Assembly (NCBI GenBank): GCA_026702615.1
Contig: JAPPBY010000005.1
Coordinates: forward strand, 1-64,000
Reading direction: 5' to 3'
Origin: Chloroflexota bacterium
GTDB taxonomy: Bacteria; Chloroflexota; Dehalococcoidia; Tepidiformales; Tepidiformaceae
Length of the DNA: 64,000 bases
Under the pieces are notes generated by a model, which made no database searches, was not told the origin of the DNA, and saw only the letters and a list, made by a program, of their open reading frames with translations. Both the position numbers and the translations under genes were made by a program. Positions 51,470 to 60,444 of this stretch are shown piece by piece; position 1 is the stretch's first letter, and every line of letters begins with the position of its first letter.

Positions 51470-52411
51470 ATGGACGGCTGCATCGACGTACACCATCACG
51501 TGCCCTCAGCCGAGATTGCGGAGGCCGCCACGGAGGTCGGCATTCCCATGGCCGGCGCCTGGACCCCCGAGATGGCGATGGCCGCCATGGACGCCAGCGG
51601 CATCGCCGCGGCCGTGCTCACCCCCACCATCTTCGTCGCCGACGTGGGCGACCCCGCGGCGGCGGTTCCCCTCCACCGCGCCACCAACGATTACCTCTCC
51701 GGCGTCGCCCGGCGCTGGCCCCACCGCTTCGGCGCCTTCGCCACCCTCCCCCTTGTCGACCCCGACGCCGCCCGCGCCGAGCTGGACCGCGCCTTCGACG
51801 ACCTTGGCATGGACGGCGTCCTCCTCCCCAGCGGCGTCGGCCCCGACCTCATCGGCGCCGAGCGCTTCGACTCCACCCTGGCGGCAATGAACGACCGCGG
51901 CGCCGTCATCCACCTCCACCCGACAAAGTCGCACATCGGCATCCCCAACCTCTCCCCCGCCGTCGTCGACTTTCCCGTCGAGACGACGCGTGCGATCGGC
52001 AGCCTGCTCGCCTCCGGCGCGCTCGAGCGGTACGAGAACCTGACCTGGGTCATCGCCCACGGCGGCGGCTGCTTTCCCTACATCGCCGGGCGCGTGGCCC
52101 GCTCCGACGGCGCCGAGCCCTTCACCACGACCGCCCCGCAGGGCACGCTCGCCTACCTCCGGCGCATGTACTTCGACGTCGCCGTGACCTGCCACCCCAA
52201 CGCCTTCCCCAGCCTCCGCACCGTCACCGACATCGACCACATCGTCTTCGGCACCGACTACCCCGCCTTCTCCCAGCAGGACGTCGACGAAGCGATGGCG
52301 TTTCTGGTGAACGAGTCCGGCTTCACCGAGGACGAGCTCGACGCCATCGCCTCAAAGAACATCAAGCCCCTCTTCCCCCGCCTCACCGCCGATATGCAGG
52401 CAGCCGGCTAG
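51470..52411 (+). CDS. Amidohydrolase-2 family protein (ACMSD-like)
   Basis: 313 aa, ATG with GGGAGGATCGTT upstream. Metal-dependent hydrolase TIM barrel: DVHHH near the N-terminus, HLHPTKSH, IAHGGGCFPYIAGR and FGTDYPA, the usual zinc-ligand and catalytic Asp positions. The family includes 2-amino-3-carboxymuconate semialdehyde decarboxylase and other non-oxidative decarboxylases or hydrolases. It is divergent from the LLM/CoA-transferase operon and may act in the same ring-cleavage or acid-degradation path (inference). TAGGAT at 51428-51433 may be the -10. Confidence 0.88.
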   Translation: MDGCIDVHHHVPSAEIAEAATEVGIPMAGAWTPEMAMAAMDASGIAAAVLTPTIFVADVGDPAAAVPLHRATNDYLSGVARRWPHRFGAFATLPLVDPDAARAELDRAFDDLGMDGVLLPSGVGPDLIGAERFDSTLAAMNDRGAVIHLHPTKSHIGIPNLSPAVVDFPVETTRAIGSLLASGALERYENLTWVIAHGGGCFPYIAGRVARSDGAEPFTTTAPQGTLAYLRRMYFDVAVTCHPNAFPSLRTVTDIDHIVFGTDYPAFSQQDVDEAMAFLVNESGFTEDELDAIASKNIKPLFPRLTADMQAAG

Positions 52412-52414
52412 CCC

Positions 52415-53056
52415 CTAACGCCCCTCCACCCCCGGCGGGATCGCGACAACGTCGCCGACGCCCAGCCCCTGGCGCTCGAACCAGCCGCCGTTGACCTCTA
52501 GCGTGTACCGGTAGGGCTGCGCGGGCGTGAGGATGTCGAGGCTCAGGGGCACGCCGTGGACGATCTCCAGCACGGTGCCGTCTGCTCCCAGGTAGGCGAT
52601 GTCGAGCGGGATGAGCGTGTTCCGCATCCAGAAGCCGCCGGAGCGGTCGCCCGAAAAGACAAACAGCATCCCCGCCAGCTCGTCCATCGACTGGCGAAAC
52701 ATTAGCCCCCGCTGCCGCTGGTCCGACCGGTTCGCGATCTCGACCGTCAGCGTCACCGACGACTCGCCGTCCGCGCTGGTCACCGTGAGCCGCGTGATGG
52801 GGAGGAGGCACGGATCCGGGACGTTCGCCGAGCACCGTTCCGGAGTCCAGTCTCCCGCGAGGCCGGGGATGACCGCTCGGTGTACTTCGTCGGGGCTCGC
52901 CTCTGCTGTGGCGGTAGCCGCTGTCTTGGCCGTCGGCTCAGGCGCGACGGTTGTGACTAACTTTGGGTCCGACTCCCCTTGCCCCTCCTGCACCGTCACG
53001 GCCAGCGTGACGGTCAGCGCCGCGAGGCCCGTCAGCAGGAGCGCGGCGTAGCGCAT
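52415..53056 (-). CDS. Secreted DUF192 family protein
   Basis: 213 aa, ATG 53056. N-terminal signal helix (about 4-24), Thr/Ala/Pro linker, a short Cys pair (ERCSANVPDPCLLP), and a C-terminal DUF192 domain with QRGLMFRQSMDELAGMLFVF...FWMRNTLIPLDIAYLGADG and NGGWFERQGLGVGD. DUF192 proteins are small beta-barrels of unknown function, often exported. It is the last gene of a five-gene minus-strand operon. Confidence 0.88.
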   Translation of the reverse strand: MRYAALLLTGLAALTVTLAVTVQEGQGESDPKLVTTVAPEPTAKTAATATAEASPDEVHRAVIPGLAGDWTPERCSANVPDPCLLPITRLTVTSADGESSVTLTVEIANRSDQRQRGLMFRQSMDELAGMLFVFSGDRSGGFWMRNTLIPLDIAYLGADGTVLEIVHGVPLSLDILTPAQPYRYTLEVNGGWFERQGLGVGDVVAIPPGVEGR

Positions 53057-53060
53057 CGTG

Positions 53061-53870
53061 CTAGCCCGCTATGTGGCGGGCCACCCAGGACGTGATGAGC
53101 CGGTTGGCGATGCTGATCGGACCGGGGATGTTCGGAAGCGCGTCCACCGGGAACCAGTCGGCGGCCGCGATCTCCGCATCTTCGAGGACGATGTCGCCGC
53201 TCTCGTACTCGGCGAAGAAGCCGAGCATGAGCGAGTTGGGGAACGGCCACGGCTGGCTGCCCCGGTACTCCAGGTTCTTCACGCGCAGCCCGACCTCCTC
53301 CTCCACCTCCCGCAGGAGCGCCCCCTCGACTGTCTCGCCAGGCTCCACGAACCCCGCGAGGGCGCTGTACAGGCCCTCGGGGAAGCGGTGGCTGCGCGCC
53401 AGCAGCACCTCGTCGCCCCGGTGAATGAGCGTGATGATCGCCGGGGAGAGCTGCGGGAAGCGCAGCAGGCCGCACTGTGGGCACCGCATCGAGCGCTCGC
53501 CGGACACCGGTTCGTTGCGAGCGCCGCAGCTTCCGCAGAAACGGTTGATCCGCTCCCACTCGACGATCTGCACAGCACGGCCCGCGGCCATCCACATCTC
53601 TTCGTCGGTCATCCCGTAAACGGAGAAGAGGTCGCAGAAGTGCCAGCCCTTGCCCGCCTCCGCTTCATTCGCGACCCCCGCCGCCCAGACCTGCTGCCCG
53701 TCGATTGTGCCGATGAAGTGCGCCGCCCCGGTCCGGGGCAGGCGGTCCGCTTCCCGCTGTTCGGCGAGGGCCGCGTCTGCCTCGCGGAACAGGACGCGGT
53801 CGCGCTGCACGAGCATCCAGAGCCGCGAGCTGTCGCTGTCTTCCGGCGGAACCACTCCGGGTTCGAACAT
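53061..53870 (-). CDS. nudC: NAD(H) pyrophosphatase NudC-like NUDIX hydrolase
   Basis: 269 aa, ATG 53870. A zinc ribbon CGSCGARNEPV...RCPQCG (four Cys) precedes the Nudix domain, whose box GX5EX7REXXEEXG is intact (GFVEPGETVEGALLREVEEEVGL). After the box comes SQPWPFPNSLM, the NudC SQPWPFPxS signature. NudC hydrolyses NADH or removes NAD caps from RNA. Size and motifs match the family. It sits between the LLM gene and the DUF192 gene; TAGGCT (minus strand, 53885-53880) lies 10 nt before the start. Confidence 0.94.
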   Translation of the reverse strand: MFEPGVVPPEDSDSSRLWMLVQRDRVLFREADAALAEQREADRLPRTGAAHFIGTIDGQQVWAAGVANEAEAGKGWHFCDLFSVYGMTDEEMWMAAGRAVQIVEWERINRFCGSCGARNEPVSGERSMRCPQCGLLRFPQLSPAIITLIHRGDEVLLARSHRFPEGLYSALAGFVEPGETVEGALLREVEEEVGLRVKNLEYRGSQPWPFPNSLMLGFFAEYESGDIVLEDAEIAAADWFPVDALPNIPGPISIANRLITSWVARHIAG

Positions 53871-53911
53871 GACCGCGCCAGCCTACAGGCTCGGCCGCGC
53901 CCCGCGAACTA

Positions 53912-54880
53912 CTACGCCGGGCCTAGCAGCTCCGCGAAGGCGCGCATCTCGCGCTCGATGTCCGGCCCCATCGGCTGCCACATCAGCTCGGTCGCCCCGC
54001 CTGCTTCGAGGGCCTCCAGCCGCTCTCGGATCTCGTCGACTGTGCCCGTCAGCTGCGCCGGTGACTCAGACTCGGCCGCGAGCGCCCTGCGATCGTGCTC
54101 GTTCAGCTCCACCAGGTGCCCGCGGTGGATCTCGAGGTGCCGCACGTCCTCCGCAACTCCCGCGATCGACGAGGCCCAGTCCTGCCCGCCCGGAAACGCA
54201 TCGAGCGACTGCCCGCGAGCGGCCGTTCCGTGGTAACGCACCGCCAGCGACGGCGCCGTCGCCTCAAAAGCGCGCTGCGACCGTGGCGACTCGCCCGGAT
54301 CGAGCACGGTGCCGGTGCTGAGCACTGCACACCAGGAGAACCCCGGCACCGGGCGGAAGCTCACCGCCACGCCGCTGCTGATCTCTCGCGCGAACGCTTG
54401 CCCGCGCGGCCCCTGCGCGTTGACGAGAACCGGCACGTCGATGGGCCGTTCCGGCGCGAACCCGTCGGAGTGCAGCATCTGCGTTGCCGCCCCGTCGACC
54501 TCCACCACTTCGCCCCGAAGCAGCGCCATCACCTGCCGCACGCTCCGCTCGAAGTCGCGCCGCGAGAGCATCGGCTGGCCCATCGCCAGCCTCCCCGTGA
54601 ACCCCGCCCCGAACGCGACCGCCAGCCGCCCCGGCGCGAGTTCGTCGAGCGTGGCGATGGCGGCGGCCTGCGTCATCGGGTGGCGCAGGTGCGGAACCAG
54701 CACGCCCGGCCCCAGCCCGATGCGCTCCGTGCGTTCGGCGATGCGCGCGAGCGTCACCCACACGTCGTGGTAGAGCGCGGGCGAGTCGTAGATCCAGACG
54801 CGCTTGTAGCCGAGCTCCTCGGCTAGGACGGCCTGCTCGACCGCCGCGCTGTTCGCCGGAAACGCACACGAGATATCCAT
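53912..54880 (-). CDS. LLM-class F420- or FMN-dependent oxidoreductase
   Basis: 322 aa, ATG 54880. Luciferase-like barrel with AEELGYKRVWIYDSPALYHDVWVTLARIAERTERIGLGPGVLVPHLRHPMTQA, then LDELAPGRLAVAFGAGFTGR. These match the TIGR03841-type/MmdF-like subgroup. Substrate unknown. Third LLM enzyme of the window; in a minus-strand operon between an ABC exporter and nudC. Confidence 0.86.
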   Translation of the reverse strand: MDISCAFPANSAAVEQAVLAEELGYKRVWIYDSPALYHDVWVTLARIAERTERIGLGPGVLVPHLRHPMTQAAAIATLDELAPGRLAVAFGAGFTGRLAMGQPMLSRRDFERSVRQVMALLRGEVVEVDGAATQMLHSDGFAPERPIDVPVLVNAQGPRGQAFAREISSGVAVSFRPVPGFSWCAVLSTGTVLDPGESPRSQRAFEATAPSLAVRYHGTAARGQSLDAFPGGQDWASSIAGVAEDVRHLEIHRGHLVELNEHDRRALAAESESPAQLTGTVDEIRERLEALEAGGATELMWQPMGPDIEREMRAFAELLGPA

Positions 54881-54914
54881 CGTTCGACTCCTGGAAGAGG
54901 ATGCTAGCAGTGCC

Positions 54915-55691
54915 CTAGACGCGAGGCTCCCAAGAGGAGAACCGCAGCGTGACCAGGAGCCCCACCACGCCCCACGCCGCGATCACGCCAAGATGAACCG
55001 GCTCGAAACCGGCACCCGTCTCGAACGGATTGAAGCCGGTTTGCAACGCCTCCGAGAGGTGCCGCACGGGGAACACCGAGCTTACGTGCTCGACCCAGGC
55101 GGGCGTACCCGCGTCCGGCGGGATGAACACGTCCGAGATGAACAGCAGTGGCAGGATGGACGCGTTCACGACGGCCGGCGCCGCGTCCGCGTTCGGGACC
55201 ATCGCGGCGATCGCGAAGCCCATCGCGCAGAACGCGAACGCGCCCACCGCCAGCGTCACCAGTACGGCCGGCATCGTCTGCCCCGGCACGTCGACGTCGT
55301 AGAACAGCCACCCGAACAGCACCACCAGCACGAGAAGGGCCAGCATCAGGATCATCGCGTGCGCGATGCGCCCGAACAGGAACGCCCAAGGCGGCAACGG
55401 CGAACCCCGGACGCGCTTCAGCACGCCCCCGTCCCGGTCGAAGACCCAGCTCATCGCGATCGACGTGTAGCACGAGTTCACGATCGTGAGCGCCGCGATC
55501 GCGGGGATGTAGAACGTCGCTCCGCTGATGACGCGATCGCCGAGATTAAGGTCGTTGCCCCCGAAGATCACGTTGAGGATGACGAGGAAGATCAGGGGGA
55601 ACGCGATCGTGAAAAACGCCGCCGCTGGATTCCGCCGAAACGCGCGCTCCTGGTACTTGATCTGCAGGAGCACCAGCCTCGCCGCCTTCAC
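54915..55691 (-). CDS. ABC-2 type transporter permease
   Basis: 258 aa, start at 55691 inside a 4-nt overlap with the ATPase gene. Six hydrophobic segments with the ABC-2 pattern: FRRNPAAAFFTIAFPLIFLVILNVIFGG, FYIPAIAALTIVNSCYTSIAMSWVFDRDGGVLKRVRGSPLPPW, and the late SILPLLFISDVFIPPDAGTPAWVEHVSSVFPVRHLSEAL. The protein forms the membrane half of a drug/lipid-type exporter with the ATPase encoded upstream. Confidence 0.93.
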   Translation of the reverse strand: MKAARLVLLQIKYQERAFRRNPAAAFFTIAFPLIFLVILNVIFGGNDLNLGDRVISGATFYIPAIAALTIVNSCYTSIAMSWVFDRDGGVLKRVRGSPLPPWAFLFGRIAHAMILMLALLVLVVLFGWLFYDVDVPGQTMPAVLVTLAVGAFAFCAMGFAIAAMVPNADAAPAVVNASILPLLFISDVFIPPDAGTPAWVEHVSSVFPVRHLSEALQTGFNPFETGAGFEPVHLGVIAAWGVVGLLVTLRFSSWEPRV

Positions 55692-56599
55692 GAAACCACC
55701 TCCCCGTCGCCCTCGTCCGTCAGCCGCAGGAATACATCCTCCAGGGAGAGGCGGCTGACCGTCAGGTCCTCCAGCTCGATGCCCTCGCCCAGCGCCCAGC
55801 TCGTGAGGGTGTTGAGGTCGCGCGTCGGGTCGATCGTCCGTGCCTCGATCAGCCCCTCGTCTGCCTCACGCAGGCCCAACCCGTCCGGGAGCGCCGCCCC
55901 CTGCGGCGCGCGGAAGCGGATGACCGCGTCCGCGTCGGCCGCGACCAACCCCGCGGGCGTGTCCTCGGCCACGATCTCGCCCCGCACCATGATCGCGACG
56001 CGGTCGGCGAGCGCCTGCGCCTCGTCGAGATAGTGCGTCGTCAGCAGCACGGTCTTCCCGAGCTCGCGCAGGCTCCGGATCATCGCCCAGGCGCCCCGCC
56101 GCGCCGTCGGGTCGAACCCCGTCGTCGGCTCGTCGAGGAACAGCAGCTCCGGGTCGCCCGCCAGCCCCACGGCCACATCGAGGCGGCGCTGCTGCCCGCC
56201 GGAGAGGCGCCGCACGCGCTGGTCCCGCTGCTCCTCCAGCCCCACCACCTCCAGCACCTCGTCGAGCGGCAGCGGTCGCGGGTAGAACCCCCGGAACATG
56301 TCGACCGTCTCCGAGACGGTCAGGTACGGCTCGAGGCCGGTGTGTTGCAGAACGATGCCCATGCGTTCCTTGAGCGCGACCTCGTTCCGGCCCGGGTCGA
56401 ACCCGAGCACGTTCACCTCGCCCGCGGATCGCGAGCGGTGCCCCTCGAGGATCTCGACTGTTGTCGTCTTCCCCGCTCCGTTGGGGCCCAGCAGCGCGAA
56501 TACCTCGCCACGCTCGATGCGCAGGTCGATACCGCGCACGGCGTCGAGATCGCCGTACCGTTTCCGCAGCCCCCGCACCTCGATGACCGCCTCAGCCAT
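55688..56599 (-). CDS. ABC transporter ATP-binding protein (ABC-2 exporter)
   Basis: 303 aa, ATG 56599. Walker A GPNGAGKTTT, signature LSGGQQRRLDVAVGLAG, Walker B LLFLDEPTTGFDP and switch His in LTTHYLDEAQAL. A C-terminal extension of about 80 residues follows, as in DrrA/CcmA-type exporter ATPases. It heads the operon ABC ATPase-permease-LLM-NudC-DUF192. TAGGAT lies 12 nt upstream on the minus strand. Exported substrate unknown. Confidence 0.94.
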   Translation of the reverse strand: MAEAVIEVRGLRKRYGDLDAVRGIDLRIERGEVFALLGPNGAGKTTTVEILEGHRSRSAGEVNVLGFDPGRNEVALKERMGIVLQHTGLEPYLTVSETVDMFRGFYPRPLPLDEVLEVVGLEEQRDQRVRRLSGGQQRRLDVAVGLAGDPELLFLDEPTTGFDPTARRGAWAMIRSLRELGKTVLLTTHYLDEAQALADRVAIMVRGEIVAEDTPAGLVAADADAVIRFRAPQGAALPDGLGLREADEGLIEARTIDPTRDLNTLTSWALGEGIELEDLTVSRLSLEDVFLRLTDEGDGEVVS

Positions 56600-56681
56600 G
56601 CCGCGATCCTAGGGGAGCGGCGGGCAAGGGGCTGCTTCCCGGGAGCATGTGTCACGGCAGTCATCCGCGCCACGACCTCCG

Positions 56682-56687
56682 TAGACT
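56682..56687 (+). promoter_or_regulatory. Candidate -10 element (TAGACT)
   Basis: TAGACT preceded by G, 9 nt before the GTG at 56697. If it is the -10, transcription would start about at the start codon (leaderless). Confidence 0.35.
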
Positions 56688-56696
56688 GAGGCCTCT

Positions 56697-58184
56697 GTGT
56701 CTACTGCCTGGGTCATAGCGGTCTTCTCGGTTTATTTCTCGCTCCTCATCGTGATTGCGGTCGTCGGCGCCCGGCGCATGAGGAACATGTCCGAGTACGT
56801 GCTCGGCGGCAGGCGGCTGAGCAGCTTCACCGCCGCTCTCAGCGCCGGCTCTTCCACGACGAGCGCCTGGACCATGCTCGCCCTGCCCGCGCTGGCCTAT
56901 GTGAGCGGCCTCGTGGAGATGTGGATTCCCCTGGCGGCGGCAGTCGGTCTCTGGCTCAGCTGGACCTTCGTCGCCAGGCGGCTCCGCCGCTACACCATCG
57001 CCGCCAACGACGTCCTCACCATCCCCGAGTTCTTCGAGGTGCGCTTCGGCGACACGACCGGGATTCTGCGGGGGATGACGGCTGCCATCACCATCCTCTT
57101 CGTCGTCTTCTACGTGAGCTCCGGGCTGGTGGGCGGCTCCAAGCTGCTCGACACGATGTTCGGCATCGAAACCAACACCGGCATCCTGCTGACCTTTGGG
57201 GCGGTGGCCTCCTACACCCTTATCGGCGGTTTTCTCGCCGTCTCGCGCACGGATGTCTTCCAGGCGCTCCTCATGATCACCAGCCTCACCATCATCGCCA
57301 CCGTGCTCATCAGCTCGACAGGCAGCCCGTTCGCGGATACGACCGGCGAGAACCAGGGATTCTTCAATCCGTTTACCAGTAGCACCGGTTCTTCGATCGA
57401 TGCGGTCTTCATCCTCTCCGCCCTCGGGTGGGCGTTTGGCGCGTTTGGCGCGCAGCGGATTTTGCAGCGCTTCATGGCCATTGAGCGTGAGGACCACATC
57501 CCCAGAAGCCGCAACCTGTCCTTCGTGTGGCTGGTGCTCGTCTACTCCCTCGCGCTAATCGTGGGTCTGGTCGCGCACAGCGCCCTGACGGAGAGTGCGA
57601 TGCTGGGCGAGGTCACTGATCCGGAGCGCATCTACGTGGTGGTGTCGGAGGTCTTCTTCCATCCCGCGGTGACCGGCCTCCTCCTGACCGCCGTGATCGC
57701 GGCCGTCATGAGCACCGCCGACTCTCAGTTGCTCCTCGCCTCCGCCGTGGCCACCGACGACATGCCGGTTCTCAAGCGCATCGCCTACGCCATCTCGGAA
57801 AACCGCCGCGTCTGGCTGGGCCGCCTCCTTCTCGTCATCATCGGCGGTGTCGGCGTGCTGGTCTCCGTCTACTTCCCCGGTTCGATCAATGAGCTGGTCG
57901 CCTACGCCTGGGGCGGGATGGGGGCGGCCTTCGGGCCGGTCACGATCCTGGCCCTGTTCTGGAGGCGCTTCAATTTCCCGGGGGCGCTCGCCTCCATCGT
58001 CGTCGGGACCGTCGTTGCCTCAATCTGGGCTTTCAGCGACGGCGGACCGTCCGGCATGTGGGACATGCAGCCCGCCACGCCGGGCTTCATCCTCGCCTCG
58101 GTCGTGGCGGTCGTCGTCACGCTCGCCACGCCGCCCCCGTCCCGAGAGGTCGTGCACCTCTTCGACAGGGTCAACGCCCGCTAG
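56697..58184 (+). CDS. Sodium:solute symporter (SSS family, PutP-like)
   Basis: 495 aa from GTG 56697 with GAGG 5 nt upstream. About 13 TM helices. SSS marks: YVLGGRRLSSFTAALSAGSSTTSAWTMLALPALAY (TM2, sodium site), GGFLAVSRTDVFQALLM, FGAQRILQRFMAIE and AVIAAVMSTADSQLL. The last two are close to PutP-type proline/pantothenate symporters. Substrate unknown. The stop shares CTAG with the convergent SulP gene. Confidence 0.92.
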   Translation: MSTAWVIAVFSVYFSLLIVIAVVGARRMRNMSEYVLGGRRLSSFTAALSAGSSTTSAWTMLALPALAYVSGLVEMWIPLAAAVGLWLSWTFVARRLRRYTIAANDVLTIPEFFEVRFGDTTGILRGMTAAITILFVVFYVSSGLVGGSKLLDTMFGIETNTGILLTFGAVASYTLIGGFLAVSRTDVFQALLMITSLTIIATVLISSTGSPFADTTGENQGFFNPFTSSTGSSIDAVFILSALGWAFGAFGAQRILQRFMAIEREDHIPRSRNLSFVWLVLVYSLALIVGLVAHSALTESAMLGEVTDPERIYVVVSEVFFHPAVTGLLLTAVIAAVMSTADSQLLLASAVATDDMPVLKRIAYAISENRRVWLGRLLLVIIGGVGVLVSVYFPGSINELVAYAWGGMGAAFGPVTILALFWRRFNFPGALASIVVGTVVASIWAFSDGGPSGMWDMQPATPGFILASVVAVVVTLATPPPSREVVHLFDRVNAR

Positions 58185-59848
58185 CTGGAGAGCGCCAGCA
58201 GTCGCGCCGCGATCTCCCGTGCTTCCTCGAGATCCTCCGCGAAGCGATCCTCGGGAACCCGGTCCAGCACGTTCAGCGACTCCATCGCCCTGCGCGACGA
58301 TCCCCTGAGGCCCATCACGATGACCTCCGTGTCCTGCGCGATCGCCGTGTCTACCAGCTGTTCGACTACGAGGGCCGCGCTGTCGTCCACGTAAACCGTC
58401 TCGGAGAAGTCGAGGATGACCACCTCGTGGTCGCGGATGTCCATGCTGATGGTGGTGATCAGCTTGCTCGAGGAAGCCACCGTGAAGCTCCCACGCAGCG
58501 CGACGAGGCCCACTCGTGCGGAGAACGCGTCGATATCGGCCGGACTCTCTTCGCCGGTAAAGAAGCTGCGGTCCAGCAGCGGCACCGAGACCACGCTGTC
58601 GAGCTGCAGCCGCTCGAACTGCCGGGCGCTGGCCATGCCCGCCGCAATCAGGCCGATCGCAACCGCGGATACCAGGTCCAGGAACACCGTCATGGCCAGG
58701 GTGATCAGCATCACCAGCAGGTGCTCACGTTGCACGTGCAAGAGCCGCGTGAGGAAGCGCCAGTCGATGATGTCCCAGCCGACCTTCATCAGGATGCCCG
58801 CGAGCACGGCCTGGGGAATCTCCTCCGCGAGGGGTCCAAGGCCCAGCACCAGTGCTAAGAGGATCGCCGCCCGCAATACGCCCGAGACCGGCGTGCTGCC
58901 ACCGGCTCGCAGGTTCACCACCGTGCCAGGGGTAGCGCCGGCGCCCGCCAGCCCTCCGGAGAGCGCCGCCGCCACGTTGCCGATGCCCTGCCCCATCAGT
59001 TCCTTGTTCGGGTTGTGCTGCGTCCGCGTCATCGAGTCGGCGATGAGCGAGGTCAGCAGGCTGTCGATCGCTCCCAGTAGCGCGAGGGTGATGGCTGGCT
59101 GCACCATGCTTGCCAGGAAGCCCGCGTCGAGCGCAGGCAGGCCGAAGTCGGGCAGCCCCCTGGGCACGGCGCCGATGTCGCCGATCACGGGCGTGTTCGA
59201 GAGCCAGAGCACGCCGATGACGGTTCCCACGACGAGCGCCGCCAGCGTCGGCGGCAGGAACTTCCGGAACTGCTGCGGCCAGAGGATGCCTACCAGCAGG
59301 GTCGCCGCGGCGATCGCGAACGCCTCGAAGTTGACGTCCCCGAGCACCTCCGGCCAGGCCCGCATCGCCTTGAGTGGCCCGCCCGTGGGCACGGCCCACC
59401 CCAGGAACGGCAGCGTCTGGATGATGATGATGATGATCCCGATGCCCGACATGAACCCGGACGTCACCGAGTAGGGCGTGTACGAGATGAATCGCCCGAT
59501 GCGCAGGACGCCCAGGAGAATCTGGATCACCCCGGCCATCATCGCGATCGCGAGGGCCTTTGAGAGATCGCCGTCGGCGTGCACGGTGAAGATGACCGCC
59601 ATGGCCACCGACGTCGGCGCCGTGGGACCCGAAATCTGCGACCTCGTGCCGCCGAACACCGCCGCGAAGAAGCCCACGGCGATCGCCCCGTACAGCCCTG
59701 CCGCCGCCCCCAGACCCGAGGCCACGCCGAAGGCGAGCGCGATCGGCAGTCCGACGACCGCCGAGGTGATGCCGCCGAAGATGTCCCCGCGGAACGTATC
59801 GAGGCTATAGCTCACCCGTGGCATGGCTTGGGAAAGGCGATCCGTCAT
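58181..59848 (-). CDS. SulP family anion transporter with C-terminal STAS domain
   Basis: 555 aa, ATG 59848; ATG 59824 is an alternative. Membrane domain with GITSAVVGLPIALAFGVASGLGAAAGLYGAI, GGTRSQISGPTAPTSVAMA, then LLGAIDSLLTSLIADSMTRTQHNPNKELMGQGIGNVAAAL, typical SulP/SLC26 substrate-site sequence. The cytosolic STAS domain (about 430-545, with VVILDFSETVYVDDSAAL in the anti-sigma antagonist-like position) is intact. SulP proteins move sulfate, bicarbonate or dicarboxylates. The adjacent beta-carbonic anhydrase favours bicarbonate (inference). Last gene of a three-gene operon. Confidence 0.94.
   Translation of the reverse strand: MTDRLSQAMPRVSYSLDTFRGDIFGGITSAVVGLPIALAFGVASGLGAAAGLYGAIAVGFFAAVFGGTRSQISGPTAPTSVAMAVIFTVHADGDLSKALAIAMMAGVIQILLGVLRIGRFISYTPYSVTSGFMSGIGIIIIIIQTLPFLGWAVPTGGPLKAMRAWPEVLGDVNFEAFAIAAATLLVGILWPQQFRKFLPPTLAALVVGTVIGVLWLSNTPVIGDIGAVPRGLPDFGLPALDAGFLASMVQPAITLALLGAIDSLLTSLIADSMTRTQHNPNKELMGQGIGNVAAALSGGLAGAGATPGTVVNLRAGGSTPVSGVLRAAILLALVLGLGPLAEEIPQAVLAGILMKVGWDIIDWRFLTRLLHVQREHLLVMLITLAMTVFLDLVSAVAIGLIAAGMASARQFERLQLDSVVSVPLLDRSFFTGEESPADIDAFSARVGLVALRGSFTVASSSKLITTISMDIRDHEVVILDFSETVYVDDSAALVVEQLVDTAIAQDTEVIVMGLRGSSRRAMESLNVLDRVPEDRFAEDLEEAREIAARLLALSS
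59420..59437 (-). repeat. Trinucleotide microsatellite (GAT)6
   Basis: Six tandem GAT units on the plus strand code for a run of Ile within a SulP TM helix. Slippage by one unit would keep the frame and change helix length by one residue. Confidence 0.85.
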
Positions 59849-59922
59849 AGCAAGAAGCCGGAAGCATACGAGAATGCCGGTCCCTTGTGGTGAACTCCGT
59901 CAGCTGCTCTGGCGGTCGCGAT

Positions 59923-60414
59923 CTAGGAGACCTCGTTCAGTTTCCCTGTCGCGCAGTCATAGACGAACCCGCGAATGTCGTCCGTGTTCGGGATGAACGG
60001 GCTTGCCTTGATGCGCGCGATCGACTGACGGACGTCGCCGTCGAGATCGTCAAACGCCTCCATCGCAAACGACGGCCGGATGCCCGTGTCGGCCGCGATC
60101 GCGTCTTTCACGTCGTCGTCGCGGAAGGTCATCATGCCGCAGTCGGTGTGGTGGATGAGCATGATCGAGGTGGTGCCCAGCAGCCGCTGCGAGATCGTGA
60201 GGGAGCGGATGGCGTCATCCGTCACGACGCCCCCCGCGTTGCGGATGACGTGCGCGTCGCCCACGTTGATGCCCAGCAGGGCGTGCGTGTCGAGTCGCGC
60301 GTCCATGCACGCCACCACCGCCAGCCCCAGCCCCGGTGGCGCGTGCGCATCACCCTTGTCGAAACTCGCGGCGTAGCTCGCGTTGTTCTCCAGGAGATCG
60401 TCGATCGCGGTCAT
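59923..60414 (-). CDS. Beta-class carbonic anhydrase
   Basis: 163 aa, ATG 60414. Zinc ligands C36 and D38-R40 dyad in CMDAR, then H89-x2-C92 in HHTDCGM, and the VIRNAGG loop, as in small bacterial beta-carbonic anhydrases (Rv1284/CanB-like type II). It interconverts CO2 and bicarbonate. It lies 30 bp after an NCS2-type permease gene and 74 bp before the SulP gene on the same strand, so a role in bicarbonate transport or pH balance is likely. Confidence 0.94.
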   Translation of the reverse strand: MTAIDDLLENNASYAASFDKGDAHAPPGLGLAVVACMDARLDTHALLGINVGDAHVIRNAGGVVTDDAIRSLTISQRLLGTTSIMLIHHTDCGMMTFRDDDVKDAIAADTGIRPSFAMEAFDDLDGDVRQSIARIKASPFIPNTDDIRGFVYDCATGKLNEVS

Positions 60415-60444
60415 TGGAGCCTCCCTTTGTGTTGGGGGCGCTCG

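Noticed and set aside
59420-59437. (GAT)6 as a phase-variation switch
   Set aside because: The unit is a multiple of three, so slippage changes helix length but cannot switch the gene off.
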